DNA of 36,590 nt, taken from positions 1 to 36,590 of IMG/VR virus record IMGVR_UViG_3300030389_003338, one strand, 5' to 3'. Below, piece by piece: positions 26,076 through 32,058 of this stretch. The translations under genes were made by a program, and so were the position numbers. Origin of the DNA: a virus. Within the stretch, counting starts at the first letter, position 1. Each line of letters opens with the position of its first letter. Under the pieces are notes generated by a model. That model saw nothing but the letters and a program-made list of their open reading frames with translations. It was not told where the DNA came from and made no database searches.

Positions 26076-26369
26076 ATGAAACTAATGACAAAAGAGATAG
26101 AAAATCAAATACCAGCACTATATGAAACCGAAAAACTAGGAGATAAAAAAACGGCTTATGTTAAATATTTTTGTCCATGGAATAGTTGGACATGGTATGG
26201 CTGTGAATATGATGGAAAAGATACATTTTTCGGCTATGTAGTGGGACATGAAAAGGAATTTGGATACTTTTCATTAAGTGAATTAAAGAGTATTAAGGGA
26301 ATGTTTGGATTAGGCATAGAAAGAGATAAGTTTTTTGAGCCTACACCATTAAGTGAAATAATAAAATAA
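26076..26369 (+). CDS. DUF2958 family protein, 97 aa
   Basis: Nearly the full family pattern is visible: MKLMTKEIENQIPALYETEK, AYVKYFCPWNSWTWYGCEYD, then FFGYVVGHEKEFGYFSLSEL, and the end FGLGIERDKFFEPTPLSE. DUF2958 proteins are widespread in phages and plasmids, often beside anti-restriction or conjugation genes, and have no proven activity. It is the first gene of the plus-strand operon with RBS AAAGGAGTAGCA. A role in host takeover is inferred from position. Confidence 0.85.
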   Translation: MKLMTKEIENQIPALYETEKLGDKKTAYVKYFCPWNSWTWYGCEYDGKDTFFGYVVGHEKEFGYFSLSELKSIKGMFGLGIERDKFFEPTPLSEIIK

Positions 26370-26387
26370 CAAACAAAAGGAGTAGCA

Positions 26388-26654
26388 ATGAAATATAAAA
26401 TCGTAAGAATGTATAGAGATGACAGACCTAGTAAGATTATGTATACTGGGTTCACTTTAGAACAAGCTCAAGCTCACTGCCAGAATCCAAATACAAGTGG
26501 TGATGGTTGGTTTGATGGGTATGAGGAAGAAACAGAAATAACTATTACTGGACTAGAGTCAGCTCTGGAAGATGCACTAGACTCTCTAGCTGAACAAGAC
26601 ATTGCATCATTCTATAAAAAGAATGTTAATAAACTAAAAAGGAGTAGCAAATAA
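26388..26654 (+). CDS. Conserved phage protein, 88 aa
   Basis: MKYKIVRMYRDDRPSKIMYT, then GFTLEQAQAHCQNPNTSGDG, then WFDGYEEE. This pattern recurs in small ORFs of many phages, but I know no function for it. The last codons (KRSSK, stop) double as the RBS of the next gene, because GGAGTAGCAAATAATG is read in frame. The upstream region repeats that of the DUF2958 gene almost base for base. Confidence 0.7.
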   Translation: MKYKIVRMYRDDRPSKIMYTGFTLEQAQAHCQNPNTSGDGWFDGYEEETEITITGLESALEDALDSLAEQDIASFYKKNVNKLKRSSK

Positions 26655-26812
26655 TGAAGAAAGAAATAATCGACCTAATAATACAAAAATCAGAAGACAA
26701 TCTTAAGAAATATAAAGCTATGTCTAAACTGAAAACTAGTAAATGTATAATAACTGAAGCATTGGCTGATTCTATAAGTATGTCAATGTATCTAGAAGGG
26801 GGTAGCAAATAA
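26654..26812 (+). CDS. Hypothetical 52-aa protein
   Basis: MKKEIIDLIIQKSEDNLKKY is followed by a helix-rich part ending ISMSMYLEGGSK. It is coupled on both sides by TAATG (26652-26656 and 26810-26814), and its last codons form the next RBS. No family is recognised; it is small and probably helical. Confidence 0.6.
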   Translation: MKKEIIDLIIQKSEDNLKKYKAMSKLKTSKCIITEALADSISMSMYLEGGSK

Positions 26813-27018
26813 TGGAACAATGTACGTGCAGTTATAACAAGCTAGGTGTTCACTGTTATGAATGTGAAGACAGAATGCTATGGGAAGAGATACTTGAGGC
26901 TAATGCAGAGATTGGATTGAGATGGAGCGAGGTAAAGCAAGACTGGACTAGTAAGAAGATGTGTAAAAAGAAAACATCAGGAAATTGGGTTAAAGTAAAA
27001 CCTTGTAAAAAGAAATAA
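26812..27018 (+). CDS. Small Cys-rich, probable zinc-binding protein, 68 aa
   Basis: Cysteines lie at 4, 6, 15 and 18 (CTC ... CYEC), with two more in the Lys-rich tail (MCKKKTSGNWVKVKPCKKK). This suggests a zinc-binding knuckle plus a basic, nucleic-acid-binding tail. The operon position suggests an early regulator or host-interaction protein. No family is recognised. Confidence 0.55.
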   Translation: MEQCTCSYNKLGVHCYECEDRMLWEEILEANAEIGLRWSEVKQDWTSKKMCKKKTSGNWVKVKPCKKK

Positions 27019-27042
27019 ACAAACAAACAAAAGGAGTAGCAA

Positions 27043-27351
27043 ATGAAAATAGAAAACAATACAAGAATGAAACCACATAGAAAAAATCACATCTTATTTG
27101 AGATAGATTTTAAGTGTCATGAAACTCTAGAGGTTGATGTGTTTAGTGTAGCTATGGGATTCCCAAATGAGTGGTCAAGCAATGTTATGACACCTAACAA
27201 TAATACTGTTGATATTGATTCAACTGACCTAAATGTTGTAAAGAAGTTCTGTGAGCTTGTAGCCAATAAGGTTATCTCAGATACTGGAGAGTTAAGTGGT
27301 TTTGATGAGAAAACAATTAATGTACTTAATGTACCAACAGAAAAGGAGTAG
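27043..27351 (+). CDS. Hypothetical 102-aa protein
   Basis: Mixed alpha/beta sequence (HILFEIDFKCHETLEVDVFS, then MGFPNEWSSNVMTP, then LNVVKKFCELVANKVI). It has a strong RBS, AAAAGGAGTAGC, and follows a short AC-rich spacer repeated from earlier in the operon. No family is recognised. Confidence 0.6.
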   Translation: MKIENNTRMKPHRKNHILFEIDFKCHETLEVDVFSVAMGFPNEWSSNVMTPNNNTVDIDSTDLNVVKKFCELVANKVISDTGELSGFDEKTINVLNVPTEKE

Positions 27352-27355
27352 CAAA

Positions 27356-27553
27356 ATGAAACTTAAAGACTATGCACAAGACTGGTTACTAGATGGTGGT
27401 TATGAGCTTGGTTATACTATGGAGTTCTTACCAGAGATGGAACATATGAGCTGGATAATAAGAGATAGGTTCAAAGCAGAGCACTATAGAGACTACACAT
27501 TAAGAGAGTGCCACATTGAATTTATCAAACTAACAAGGGGTGAAAATGATTAG
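27356..27553 (+). CDS. Hypothetical 65-aa protein
   Basis: MKLKDYAQDWLLDGGYELGY, then FLPEMEHMSWIIRDRFKAEH. The start is fixed by AAAAGGAGTAGCAAAATG; an earlier in-frame Met at 27296 lies inside the upstream gene. Acidic and helical, with no family recognised. Confidence 0.6.
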   Translation: MKLKDYAQDWLLDGGYELGYTMEFLPEMEHMSWIIRDRFKAEHYRDYTLRECHIEFIKLTRGEND

Positions 27554-27644
27554 CCCCAGAGGTTGGGTATGGCTAGGCTTAATTGTTTTAAGTCTAGTCA
27601 TCTGGTACTACTTAATTAAACTTATAAAATGGAGCATACTATGA
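27546..27644 (+). CDS. 32-aa single-pass membrane peptide
   Basis: MISPRGWVWLGLIVLSLVIW is followed by YYLIKLIKWSIL: one hydrophobic helix with basic ends. The start overlaps the previous gene, and the stop overlaps the next start as ATGA (27641-27644). The tight coupling argues it is real. It could be a membrane-targeted host-takeover, superinfection-exclusion or lysis-control peptide. Confidence 0.55.
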   Translation: MISPRGWVWLGLIVLSLVIWYYLIKLIKWSIL

Positions 27645-27808
27645 AAAAAAATGTAAATGTAATGATGGATGTAGAACTTAAAAAAGCTCTTGATAAAGAT
27701 GCAAAAAAGAACCATCGCAGCGTTGGTAAACACATTAACTTTATAATACATAATTACTTAAAAAATGTATTTGATGAAAGATACAAAAAAAGCAAAGGAG
27801 TGGCATAA
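27641..27808 (+). CDS. Ribbon-helix-helix-like DNA-binding protein, 55 aa
   Basis: A short strand (NVNVMMDVELKKALDKDAKK) and helix-turn-helix (HRSVGKHINFIIHNYLKNVF) match the Arc/MetJ pattern: a strand inserted in the DNA major groove, helix A, a turn containing Ser-Val-Gly, and helix B. Such proteins are dimeric repressors. It may bind the palindromes at 25891-25987 to switch early transcription. The family is inferred by pattern. Confidence 0.65.
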   Translation: MKKNVNVMMDVELKKALDKDAKKNHRSVGKHINFIIHNYLKNVFDERYKKSKGVA

Positions 27809-27969
27809 TGAAATATGGAATATTACAAGTAGATGAATTTGGTAAAGCTCAAAAGATAGCAATAGATGGGAGCTATGACCTAGAACAAATGAGATGCATT
27901 ATCGTAGGTCTTGAGCTTAATGACCTACAAAATCATACTTACTACATCATCGTGGAAGGGGGTAAGTAA
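27808..27969 (+). CDS. Hypothetical 53-aa protein
   Basis: MKYGILQVDEFGKAQKIAID, then LEQMRCIIVGLELNDLQNHT and a beta end (YYIIVEGGK). It is coupled on both sides by TAATG. No family is recognised. Confidence 0.6.
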   Translation: MKYGILQVDEFGKAQKIAIDGSYDLEQMRCIIVGLELNDLQNHTYYIIVEGGK

Positions 27970-28115
27970 TGGCTTTAACTATACTTCCTGCTTTTGAAAG
28001 ATGCTTTGATTGTGAAGAGCTTAAGGATGATGTTGAGTGGTATACTATACTTGAAACTGAGGATGATGGTTTTGATTTACCTCTATGTGTTAAGTGTATA
28101 GATGAACGAGAATAA
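27969..28115 (+). CDS. Small zinc-ribbon-like protein, 48 aa
   Basis: Two CxxC pairs (RCFDCEEL and LCVKCIDE) bracket an acidic loop, a typical two-knuckle zinc ribbon of about 48 residues. It is the last gene of the plus-strand operon, 24 bases before the terminator stem. It may contact host transcription machinery; no family is recognised. Confidence 0.65.
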   Translation: MALTILPAFERCFDCEELKDDVEWYTILETEDDGFDLPLCVKCIDERE

Positions 28116-28138
28116 CTAGGTTCACAAATCAGCAATAG

Positions 28139-28164
28139 AAAAGGGGGCTTCGGCTCCCTTTTTT
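28139..28164. terminator. Bidirectional Rho-independent terminator with TTCG loop
   Basis: AAAAGGGGGC and GCTCCCTTTT pair into a 10-bp stem (one G-T wobble) around a TTCG tetraloop, followed by a T run on the plus strand. On the minus strand the mirror hairpin ends in TTTT. It lies between the plus operon and the minus replication block, whose last stop codon (28163-28165) overlaps it. Confidence 0.93.
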
Positions 28165-28594
28165 ACATATACTCCAAAGCCTTCTCAATCGGATAATCCT
28201 CAAAGTGTTCTGGTCTTAATATCTTTCTGTACTTCACATCAATCTGCTTAACGTGGAAGAACGCAATCTTATATAGTCTGGGCTGCACAAACGCAAATAT
28301 ATCACAATCAAAATCATTGTAGTGCTCATAGTAGTGGAAGACTTTATTGTTCTTGGTAATCCTACTACGTCTGTTAATGCTATAGCAATACCCAGCATCA
28401 TATCCCTTATTCTCATGGTTCTTATAGGTACTGGTCTTTACTTGCACCTTGATAAGCTTTCCATCGTGTTCCATCGCTACATCGTAGGGTCTACGATTTG
28501 GAACTATCATTGCTGAGTAGTTGTGCAAGTTCAAATAAAAGACACAGAATAGCTCTCCTACATATCCCTTATCACTGGCTGATAGTTTTGTCAC
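28163..28594 (-). CDS. PD-(D/E)XK nuclease, Hjc-like resolvase, 143 aa
   Basis: Motifs: GE at residues 13-14 (KGYVGELFCVFYL), Asp38 in RRPYDVAM, and Gln51-Val-Lys53 in KVQVKTSTYK, which together form the PD-(D/E)XK core seen in archaeal-type Holliday junction resolvases and PF11645-like nucleases. Gln in place of the usual Glu before the Lys is common in this group. It probably resolves branched recombination intermediates before packaging. The start is GTG. It is the last gene of the leftward recombination block. Confidence 0.75.
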   Translation of the reverse strand: MTKLSASDKGYVGELFCVFYLNLHNYSAMIVPNRRPYDVAMEHDGKLIKVQVKTSTYKNHENKGYDAGYCYSINRRSRITKNNKVFHYYEHYNDFDCDIFAFVQPRLYKIAFFHVKQIDVKYRKILRPEHFEDYPIEKALEYM

Positions 28595-28778
28595 TATACA
28601 ATGCCTTCTCAGCAGTTTCTTTGCTTACGCTCCAGAATGACATAACGTACTCTAGCTTCTGCGTGTAGTTCATCTCTGTAGCCTTTAAACCGACCCAACA
28701 AGCCCTTATCTCTAGGTCTCTTAGGGTAGCGTCTAATGAATCAATTATCCTATCTTTATTGGTTAGTCTGGTTTTCAC
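28572..28778 (-). CDS. Hypothetical 68-aa helical protein
   Basis: KTRLTNKDRIIDSLDATLRD, then YTQKLEYVMSFWSVSKETAE. It starts at GTG (28778) with AAGGAG seven bases upstream. It lies between the HNH and PD-(D/E)XK nuclease genes and overlaps both operon neighbours. No family is recognised. Confidence 0.55.
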   Translation of the reverse strand: MKTRLTNKDRIIDSLDATLRDLEIRACWVGLKATEMNYTQKLEYVMSFWSVSKETAEKALYSDKTISQ

Positions 28779-29154
28779 TTAGTAACTCCTTATATGCTAA
28801 GGTTAGCTCCTCATACAACTCCTCTAATTCTATTGTAGTATACTTCTTAGTCTCTTTGTATCTAAAGCGTAGGTTCTCAAACGCATCCTTAGAGAATGTA
28901 TCTACATACCATTTAAAATAATCGTAGTTATCTTTAGAATGCTTAAAGTTGCAGCCCCAGCACTGAGTATGACAATTACCATCCTTAGATATGTCCCACC
29001 TCGTTGAGTACGACCTTCTGGAGAAGACGTGCCCATTAGTGAGGTTTTCAGGGGTCTGGCATTGGACGCACTTTGCATCACGCTCTCTAATATATTTGGA
29101 TGTAACATCATCCAGTCTTTTTACTACTCTCTGCCTAGCTGTTTTCTTTGCCAA
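28756..29154 (-). CDS. NinG-type HNH endonuclease, 132 aa
   Basis: Matches the pattern of lambda NinG/Rap-like recombination nucleases: CVQC at 29-32, then NGHVFSRRSYSTRW (catalytic His42), then GNCHTQCWGCNF (His62 with Cys61, Cys65 and Cys68, zinc and metal site) and a C-terminal helical tail. It starts at TTG (29154) with AAGGA upstream. Lambda NinG acts on recombination intermediates, and here it sits with Rad52-like and RecB-like genes. A homing HNH is possible, but the NCH-QC-CN spacing favours NinG. Confidence 0.78.
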   Translation of the reverse strand: MAKKTARQRVVKRLDDVTSKYIRERDAKCVQCQTPENLTNGHVFSRRSYSTRWDISKDGNCHTQCWGCNFKHSKDNYDYFKWYVDTFSKDAFENLRFRYKETKKYTTIELEELYEELTLAYKELLSENQTNQ

Positions 29155-29372
29155 TATTTTATCCTTGCTTTTCGTTTGAAGTAGTTATCTGCTTTAGCCT
29201 TTAAGTATGGTCTATGAATACTATTTACATCTGCGTAAAAATCATCTGGCTCCCATTGTAGTAGGACGTAAGTACCTCTGGGGTCAATTCTGGGGTTATT
29301 AAAATTATATAGTTCGTGTGATGCGTGTAGTGTAAAAATCAGTGGGATGTATATGGATAACATTGTTATCAT
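29124..29372 (-). CDS. Hypothetical 82-aa protein
   Basis: An N-terminal hydrophobic stretch (MITMLSIYIPLIFTLHASHE) is followed by RIDPRGTYVLLQWEPDDFYA and a basic tail (NYFKRKARIKYWQRKQLGRE). The start overlaps a 30-aa ORF as ATGA. The tail overlaps the HNH start. No family is recognised; the N-terminus could be a membrane anchor, or the true start could be later at a non-ATG codon. Confidence 0.45.
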   Translation of the reverse strand: MITMLSIYIPLIFTLHASHELYNFNNPRIDPRGTYVLLQWEPDDFYADVNSIHRPYLKAKADNYFKRKARIKYWQRKQLGRE

Positions 29373-29461
29373 GGAGTCAAGAGGAAGGTTTGCACCAAAT
29401 TATAACAAGCTCCTGTTAACAATTTGCCCTTCCTCGATTCTCCTTTTCGACTTGAAAGCAT
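29369..29461 (-). CDS. Possible 30-aa peptide
   Basis: MLSSRKGESRKGKLLTGACY and a hydrophobic end (NLVQTFLLTP). It fills the gap between the zinc protein and the 82-aa gene, with GGGAAG upstream and an ATGA overlap downstream. It may serve to couple translation. Confidence 0.4.
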   Translation of the reverse strand: MLSSRKGESRKGKLLTGACYNLVQTFLLTP

Positions 29462-29471
29462 CTCTGCTTCC

Positions 29472-29657
29472 CTATAATTCTGGCAGTGGTCTTTTATTTC
29501 TACTTCCATGCTCTCTCTTTGCACATTTCTGGCATATTTTTATTGGCTCTGGGTCACCCCAAAACACATACTCGTAAACTGGCTTACCAAGTGTGTAGGC
29601 TTTACACATCTTGCAAGTCAAAGGCTGGTTCTTTAGTCTTCTTATTACTCTTGACAT
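29472..29657 (-). CDS. Small zinc-finger protein, 61 aa
   Basis: CKMC at 15-18 and CQKC at about 42-45 are separated by 23 residues (YTLGKPVYEYVFWGDPEPIK), forming a treble-clef or ribbon-like metal site. The basic ends suggest DNA or RNA binding. It overlaps the preceding gene by 56 bases. No family is recognised. Confidence 0.6.
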   Translation of the reverse strand: MSRVIRRLKNQPLTCKMCKAYTLGKPVYEYVFWGDPEPIKICQKCAKREHGSRNKRPLPEL

Positions 29658-29793
29658 TTCTTTTTGATAGTGATTGCTTACTTACATCTGATACATACTC
29701 CTCACCTACCATATATGCTACTGCCCAGCCATTAGGTGTTGAGTTATATTTATTTCTCCAGTATTGTATAAGCTTCCATGTTTTAGTGTTCAC
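29602..29793 (-). CDS. Hypothetical 63-aa basic protein
   Basis: NTKTWKLIQYWRNKYNSTPN, then GWAVAYMVGEEYVSDVSKQS and a Lys-rich tail. It starts at GTG overlapping the previous stop region. No family is recognised. Confidence 0.5.
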   Translation of the reverse strand: MNTKTWKLIQYWRNKYNSTPNGWAVAYMVGEEYVSDVSKQSLSKRNVKSNKKTKEPAFDLQDV

Positions 29794-30046
29794 AGAAATC
29801 CCATAGCTCTGTAAATATTATTGGAGCTCCCTTACCTCTGGATGTTTCTATAAACGTAGCCCATAAAAAATCAAAGTCCTCGTCTTCTATGCCATCTACG
29901 TTTAAAATGCTAATACACTGCTTCTGACTATATACTGCAACAAGGTCTCCATCAGCGTCATTAGCTACGCCTAGGATTGCTTGGTCAAAAGCATCATCCA
30001 GAAATATCGCTTCTGGATTTATCGTTGATATCGCTCGTCTGTTCAT
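29783..30046 (-). CDS. Conserved phage protein, 87 aa
   Basis: MNRRAISTINPEAIFLDDAF, then QAILGVANDADGDLVAVYSQ, then KQCISIL and EDEDFDFLWATFIETSRGKG. This order (initial acidic DD-A-LGVA, VAVYS, CI-L) recurs in many phage ORFs of unknown function. Its first codons overlap the preceding coiled-coil gene. Confidence 0.6.
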   Translation of the reverse strand: MNRRAISTINPEAIFLDDAFDQAILGVANDADGDLVAVYSQKQCISILNVDGIEDEDFDFLWATFIETSRGKGAPIIFTELWDFCEH

Positions 30047-30254
30047 TAATCTTCTCCAACTCTTCTTTAGTTTGTTCTGCTAGTTTCGGATTATATGACA
30101 GTAGTATGTTTAATGTTTGCTCCCATAATATAGACATTTCACTTATCTTTTTCAAGAGCTGTTTATTTTGCTCCATTATTTTAGAGTGTGCTTTTTCTAA
30201 TTCTTCTCTCTGTACATACACAACTTTACCTCTCGTGGTTGTCCCTGTCCACAT
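29994..30254 (-). CDS. Coiled-coil protein, 86 aa
   Basis: A basic start (MWTGTTTRGKVVYVQREELE) precedes a long heptad helix (KAHSKIMEQNKQLLKKISEM). The ATG overlaps the SpoVG-like stop (TAATG), so the two are translationally coupled, suggesting partners. No family is recognised. Confidence 0.55.
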   Translation of the reverse strand: MWTGTTTRGKVVYVQREELEKAHSKIMEQNKQLLKKISEMSILWEQTLNILLSYNPKLAEQTKEELEKINEQTSDINDKSRSDISG

Positions 30255-30532
30255 TAAAATGGTACAGGGTTTGACTCTTGGTTCATGTCTACCTCATTAG
30301 CAACAAGGTCTACAAGCTGCTCATTTAGTTCTTTAGGAATCCACACCATATCATACCACTTCTCGTTTCCTTCTTTGTCAGTACCTTTCTGGCTAGGTGC
30401 ACCAACAAATAAACCATTAGCTCCTTCAATCAGCTTAAAGTTTTTCATTTCAAAACCCTCGTTAGTTACGATAGTCATGAAACCCTTTACCTTGCCACCA
30501 TTATCTAGTTTTCTAAAGTCTTTAATTGTCAT
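30254..30532 (-). CDS. SpoVG-like protein with SSB-like C-terminal tail, 92 aa
   Basis: Core pattern of the SpoVG fold: GKVKGFMTIVTNEGFEMKNF, then KLIEGANGLFVGAPSQKGTD, then YDMVWIPKELNEQLVDLVAN. SpoVG proteins bind nucleic acids in Gram-positive bacteria, and phage versions occur in replication modules. The acidic tail ending NPVPF resembles the C-terminal tip (DDIPF) by which SSB recruits partners. No canonical SSB gene is present in the window, so a single-strand-binding or RNA-binding role in replication is plausible but unproven. Confidence 0.72.
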   Translation of the reverse strand: MTIKDFRKLDNGGKVKGFMTIVTNEGFEMKNFKLIEGANGLFVGAPSQKGTDKEGNEKWYDMVWIPKELNEQLVDLVANEVDMNQESNPVPF

Positions 30533-30533
30533 T

Positions 30534-30890
30534 TTATTTTCCCCACTTATTTTGACGCAATACCATCAGCATATTAGCGTAGTTCATTATATCAAGAGCT
30601 GTGTCTTCTATAGATTCTTTTACAGCAGATGTATCTTCCATGTTTTTTTTATACAGGTTTATTAATCTGCTAATTTTATCATTCATTCTTATGACTACAC
30701 CCAACTGGGCTAACCTATTGTTTTGCGAACGCTCGGATGAGGAGGAGTTTAGGTCAAGCCCAAGTCGGATATTAGAGTCACCGTAGTCTGACTGCTTTCT
30801 CGCCCAAAGGTCGTATGCTCTATCGAAGTTATTCATTAAGGCATCTGTACACTCTGGATATATCTCTTCAATTTTTTTCATTATATCCAT
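30534..30890 (-). CDS. MazG-like / DUF1599-like helical protein, 118 aa
   Basis: RKQSDYGDSNIRLGLDL, RMNDKISRLINLYKKN and ESIEDTALDIMNYANML give the four-helix, acidic-site pattern (DYG, RMxDKxxRL, EDxxxDxxNY) of DUF1599 and all-alpha NTP pyrophosphatase relatives. Such enzymes act on nucleotides, or occur beside DNA base-modification genes. No modification enzymes are visible here, so nucleotide-pool control is more likely. The start with GAGG five bases upstream is preferred. Confidence 0.65.
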   Translation of the reverse strand: MDIMKKIEEIYPECTDALMNNFDRAYDLWARKQSDYGDSNIRLGLDLNSSSSERSQNNRLAQLGVVIRMNDKISRLINLYKKNMEDTSAVKESIEDTALDIMNYANMLMVLRQNKWGK

Positions 30891-30979
30891 GCTGACCTCA
30901 CTAACATTACAAGTGCAATAGTTCCTACTACCAGTATTCCTATCATTATTATTAGCTCTAATTCATCTTTATATCTCAT
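30881..30979 (-). CDS. 32-aa single-pass membrane peptide
   Basis: MRYKDELELIIMIGILVVGT is followed by IALVMLVRSAWI. AAAGGAGTAGC lies directly before the ATG, the same RBS cassette as in the plus operon. It fills the gap between two genes exactly. One transmembrane helix; function unknown. Confidence 0.6.
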   Translation of the reverse strand: MRYKDELELIIMIGILVVGTIALVMLVRSAWI

Positions 30980-31377
30980 GCTACTCCTTTCAGTTTATCT
31001 AAGGGTACCAGTACGAGCTGTGATTTATTATTATCACCACCCATAACTACCTTAGCTTGTTTTTTGTCTACTAGCTCCCTAACTATTCTTTTCAGTTCTT
31101 CTATAGGGAATATTAATATCATTTTAATTTCATCTTTGTACGATAAAACATGACACCAGTGGTCTGCTTTAGTTACAGATAATCCAGATAGCTTTCCATT
31201 ACATCTAATCTCTATAGCTATGTTGCCTGTATCTCTCCACTTATCTATTTCTGCTTTTACTTCTATCCTGGATATGGTTAATATCTGAGCAAGAGAGTCT
31301 TCGTACTTCTCTCCTAAGCTTAAATCAATATCAAACTTACTTGTAAGTGGTCGCATAGCATCACCCAGTTTAATCAT
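30976..31377 (-). CDS. PD-(D/E)XK-like predicted nuclease, 133 aa
   Basis: EKYEDSLAQIL (Glu26), RIEVKAEIDKWRDTGNIAIE (Glu39-Val-Lys41, then TGN and Glu56) and SGLSVTKADHWCHVLSY. This order (Ile-Glu-X-Lys, TGN, SG-ADHW) is found in small phage nucleases of the restriction-endonuclease fold. The C-terminus has a dimerisation-like helix. It is coupled to the initiator gene by an 8-base overlap. It may be a resolvase or nicking enzyme for replication. Confidence 0.6.
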   Translation of the reverse strand: MIKLGDAMRPLTSKFDIDLSLGEKYEDSLAQILTISRIEVKAEIDKWRDTGNIAIEIRCNGKLSGLSVTKADHWCHVLSYKDEIKMILIFPIEELKRIVRELVDKKQAKVVMGGDNNKSQLVLVPLDKLKGVA

Positions 31378-32050
31378 TAGCCATCCTTAATTCTTCTATT
31401 GTCTGGTAATTAGTTCCCATTCTTAGATTGTAGGCTTTTAATCTCTGTGCATCTACATATGGATTGCTTTGCTGTTCCTCTACCTCGTTCATTATCTCAT
31501 CTTCCCATGAACTATTAAACAGGTAAGTATATGGATTCTTTCTGTACTGCTTATCAGTAGCTTTTACATAACGCTTGGTGTGGTTCATAATATCATTCAC
31601 TAGAGACTGGTCAAGTTTCTTAGTCCAGAACTTAAGAGCCTTATCCTTGCCAACTTTTTTGTCATATAATTTCCACCAATCAATAAAACTTTTATATATT
31701 TTATTATTATCTATATTAGTATCTATATTAATAGTATCGGGAGACCCTACACTTTTAGGCGACCCCCCCTCAACTTTTACGACATCCCCCCTCAACTTTT
31801 TGGCGAGGGTTATACTTCTGTCTGTATTGTTTGTTATTTCTACTTCAATCAATCCCATACTTTTTAACTGGTTTATTGTCTTTGATACACTATTTATAGA
31901 TGTGGATAATAGTCTTGCAAAGTATTTGTTGGTTGCAAAACACCCCTTATCGTTATCTAAATTAGTGATTTTAGCCAGTATAAGCTTCTGCATATAGGTA
32001 AGGTTATCATCCCTTAAAATATTGCCTGGTATTACTATGTAATCGTTCAT
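31370..32050 (-). CDS. Replication initiator, winged-helix plus DnaT/replisome-organizer-like C-terminus, 226 aa
   Basis: The N-terminus (about residues 1-85) is a winged helix (NLTYMQKLILAKITNLDNDK, then ARLLSTSINSVSKTINQLKS, then MGLIEVEI). A linker of about 35 residues separates it from a C-terminal domain (FIDWWKLYDKKVGKDKALKF, ending NPYTYLFNSSWEDEI) typical of phage replisome organizers that recruit host helicase loaders. The linker DNA holds three 22-bp repeats and an AT-rich stretch, as in the lambda O gene. The RBS AGGAGTAGCG precedes the ATG. No helicase or polymerase is encoded, so host proteins are presumably recruited. Confidence 0.75.
   Translation of the reverse strand: MNDYIVIPGNILRDDNLTYMQKLILAKITNLDNDKGCFATNKYFARLLSTSINSVSKTINQLKSMGLIEVEITNNTDRSITLAKKLRGDVVKVEGGSPKSVGSPDTINIDTNIDNNKIYKSFIDWWKLYDKKVGKDKALKFWTKKLDQSLVNDIMNHTKRYVKATDKQYRKNPYTYLFNSSWEDEIMNEVEEQQSNPYVDAQRLKAYNLRMGTNYQTIEELRMAND
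31681..31801. other. Candidate replication origin: 22-bp iterons plus AT-rich stretch
   Basis: On the minus strand, AAAAGTTGAGGGGGG recurs at 31786-31800 and 31764-31778 with a weaker third copy (AAAAGTGTAGGGTC, 31743-31756). All are in register at 22 bases, about two helical turns. The adjacent 31681-31738 is extremely AT-rich. The arrangement lies inside the initiator gene between its DNA-binding and C-terminal domains. Confidence 0.6.
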
Positions 32051-32058
32051 CGCTACTC

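Noticed and set aside
27296-27355. Longer start for the 65-aa gene at 27356
   Set aside because: The extension is out of frame within the upstream gene; the strong AAAAGGAGTAGC site points to 27356.
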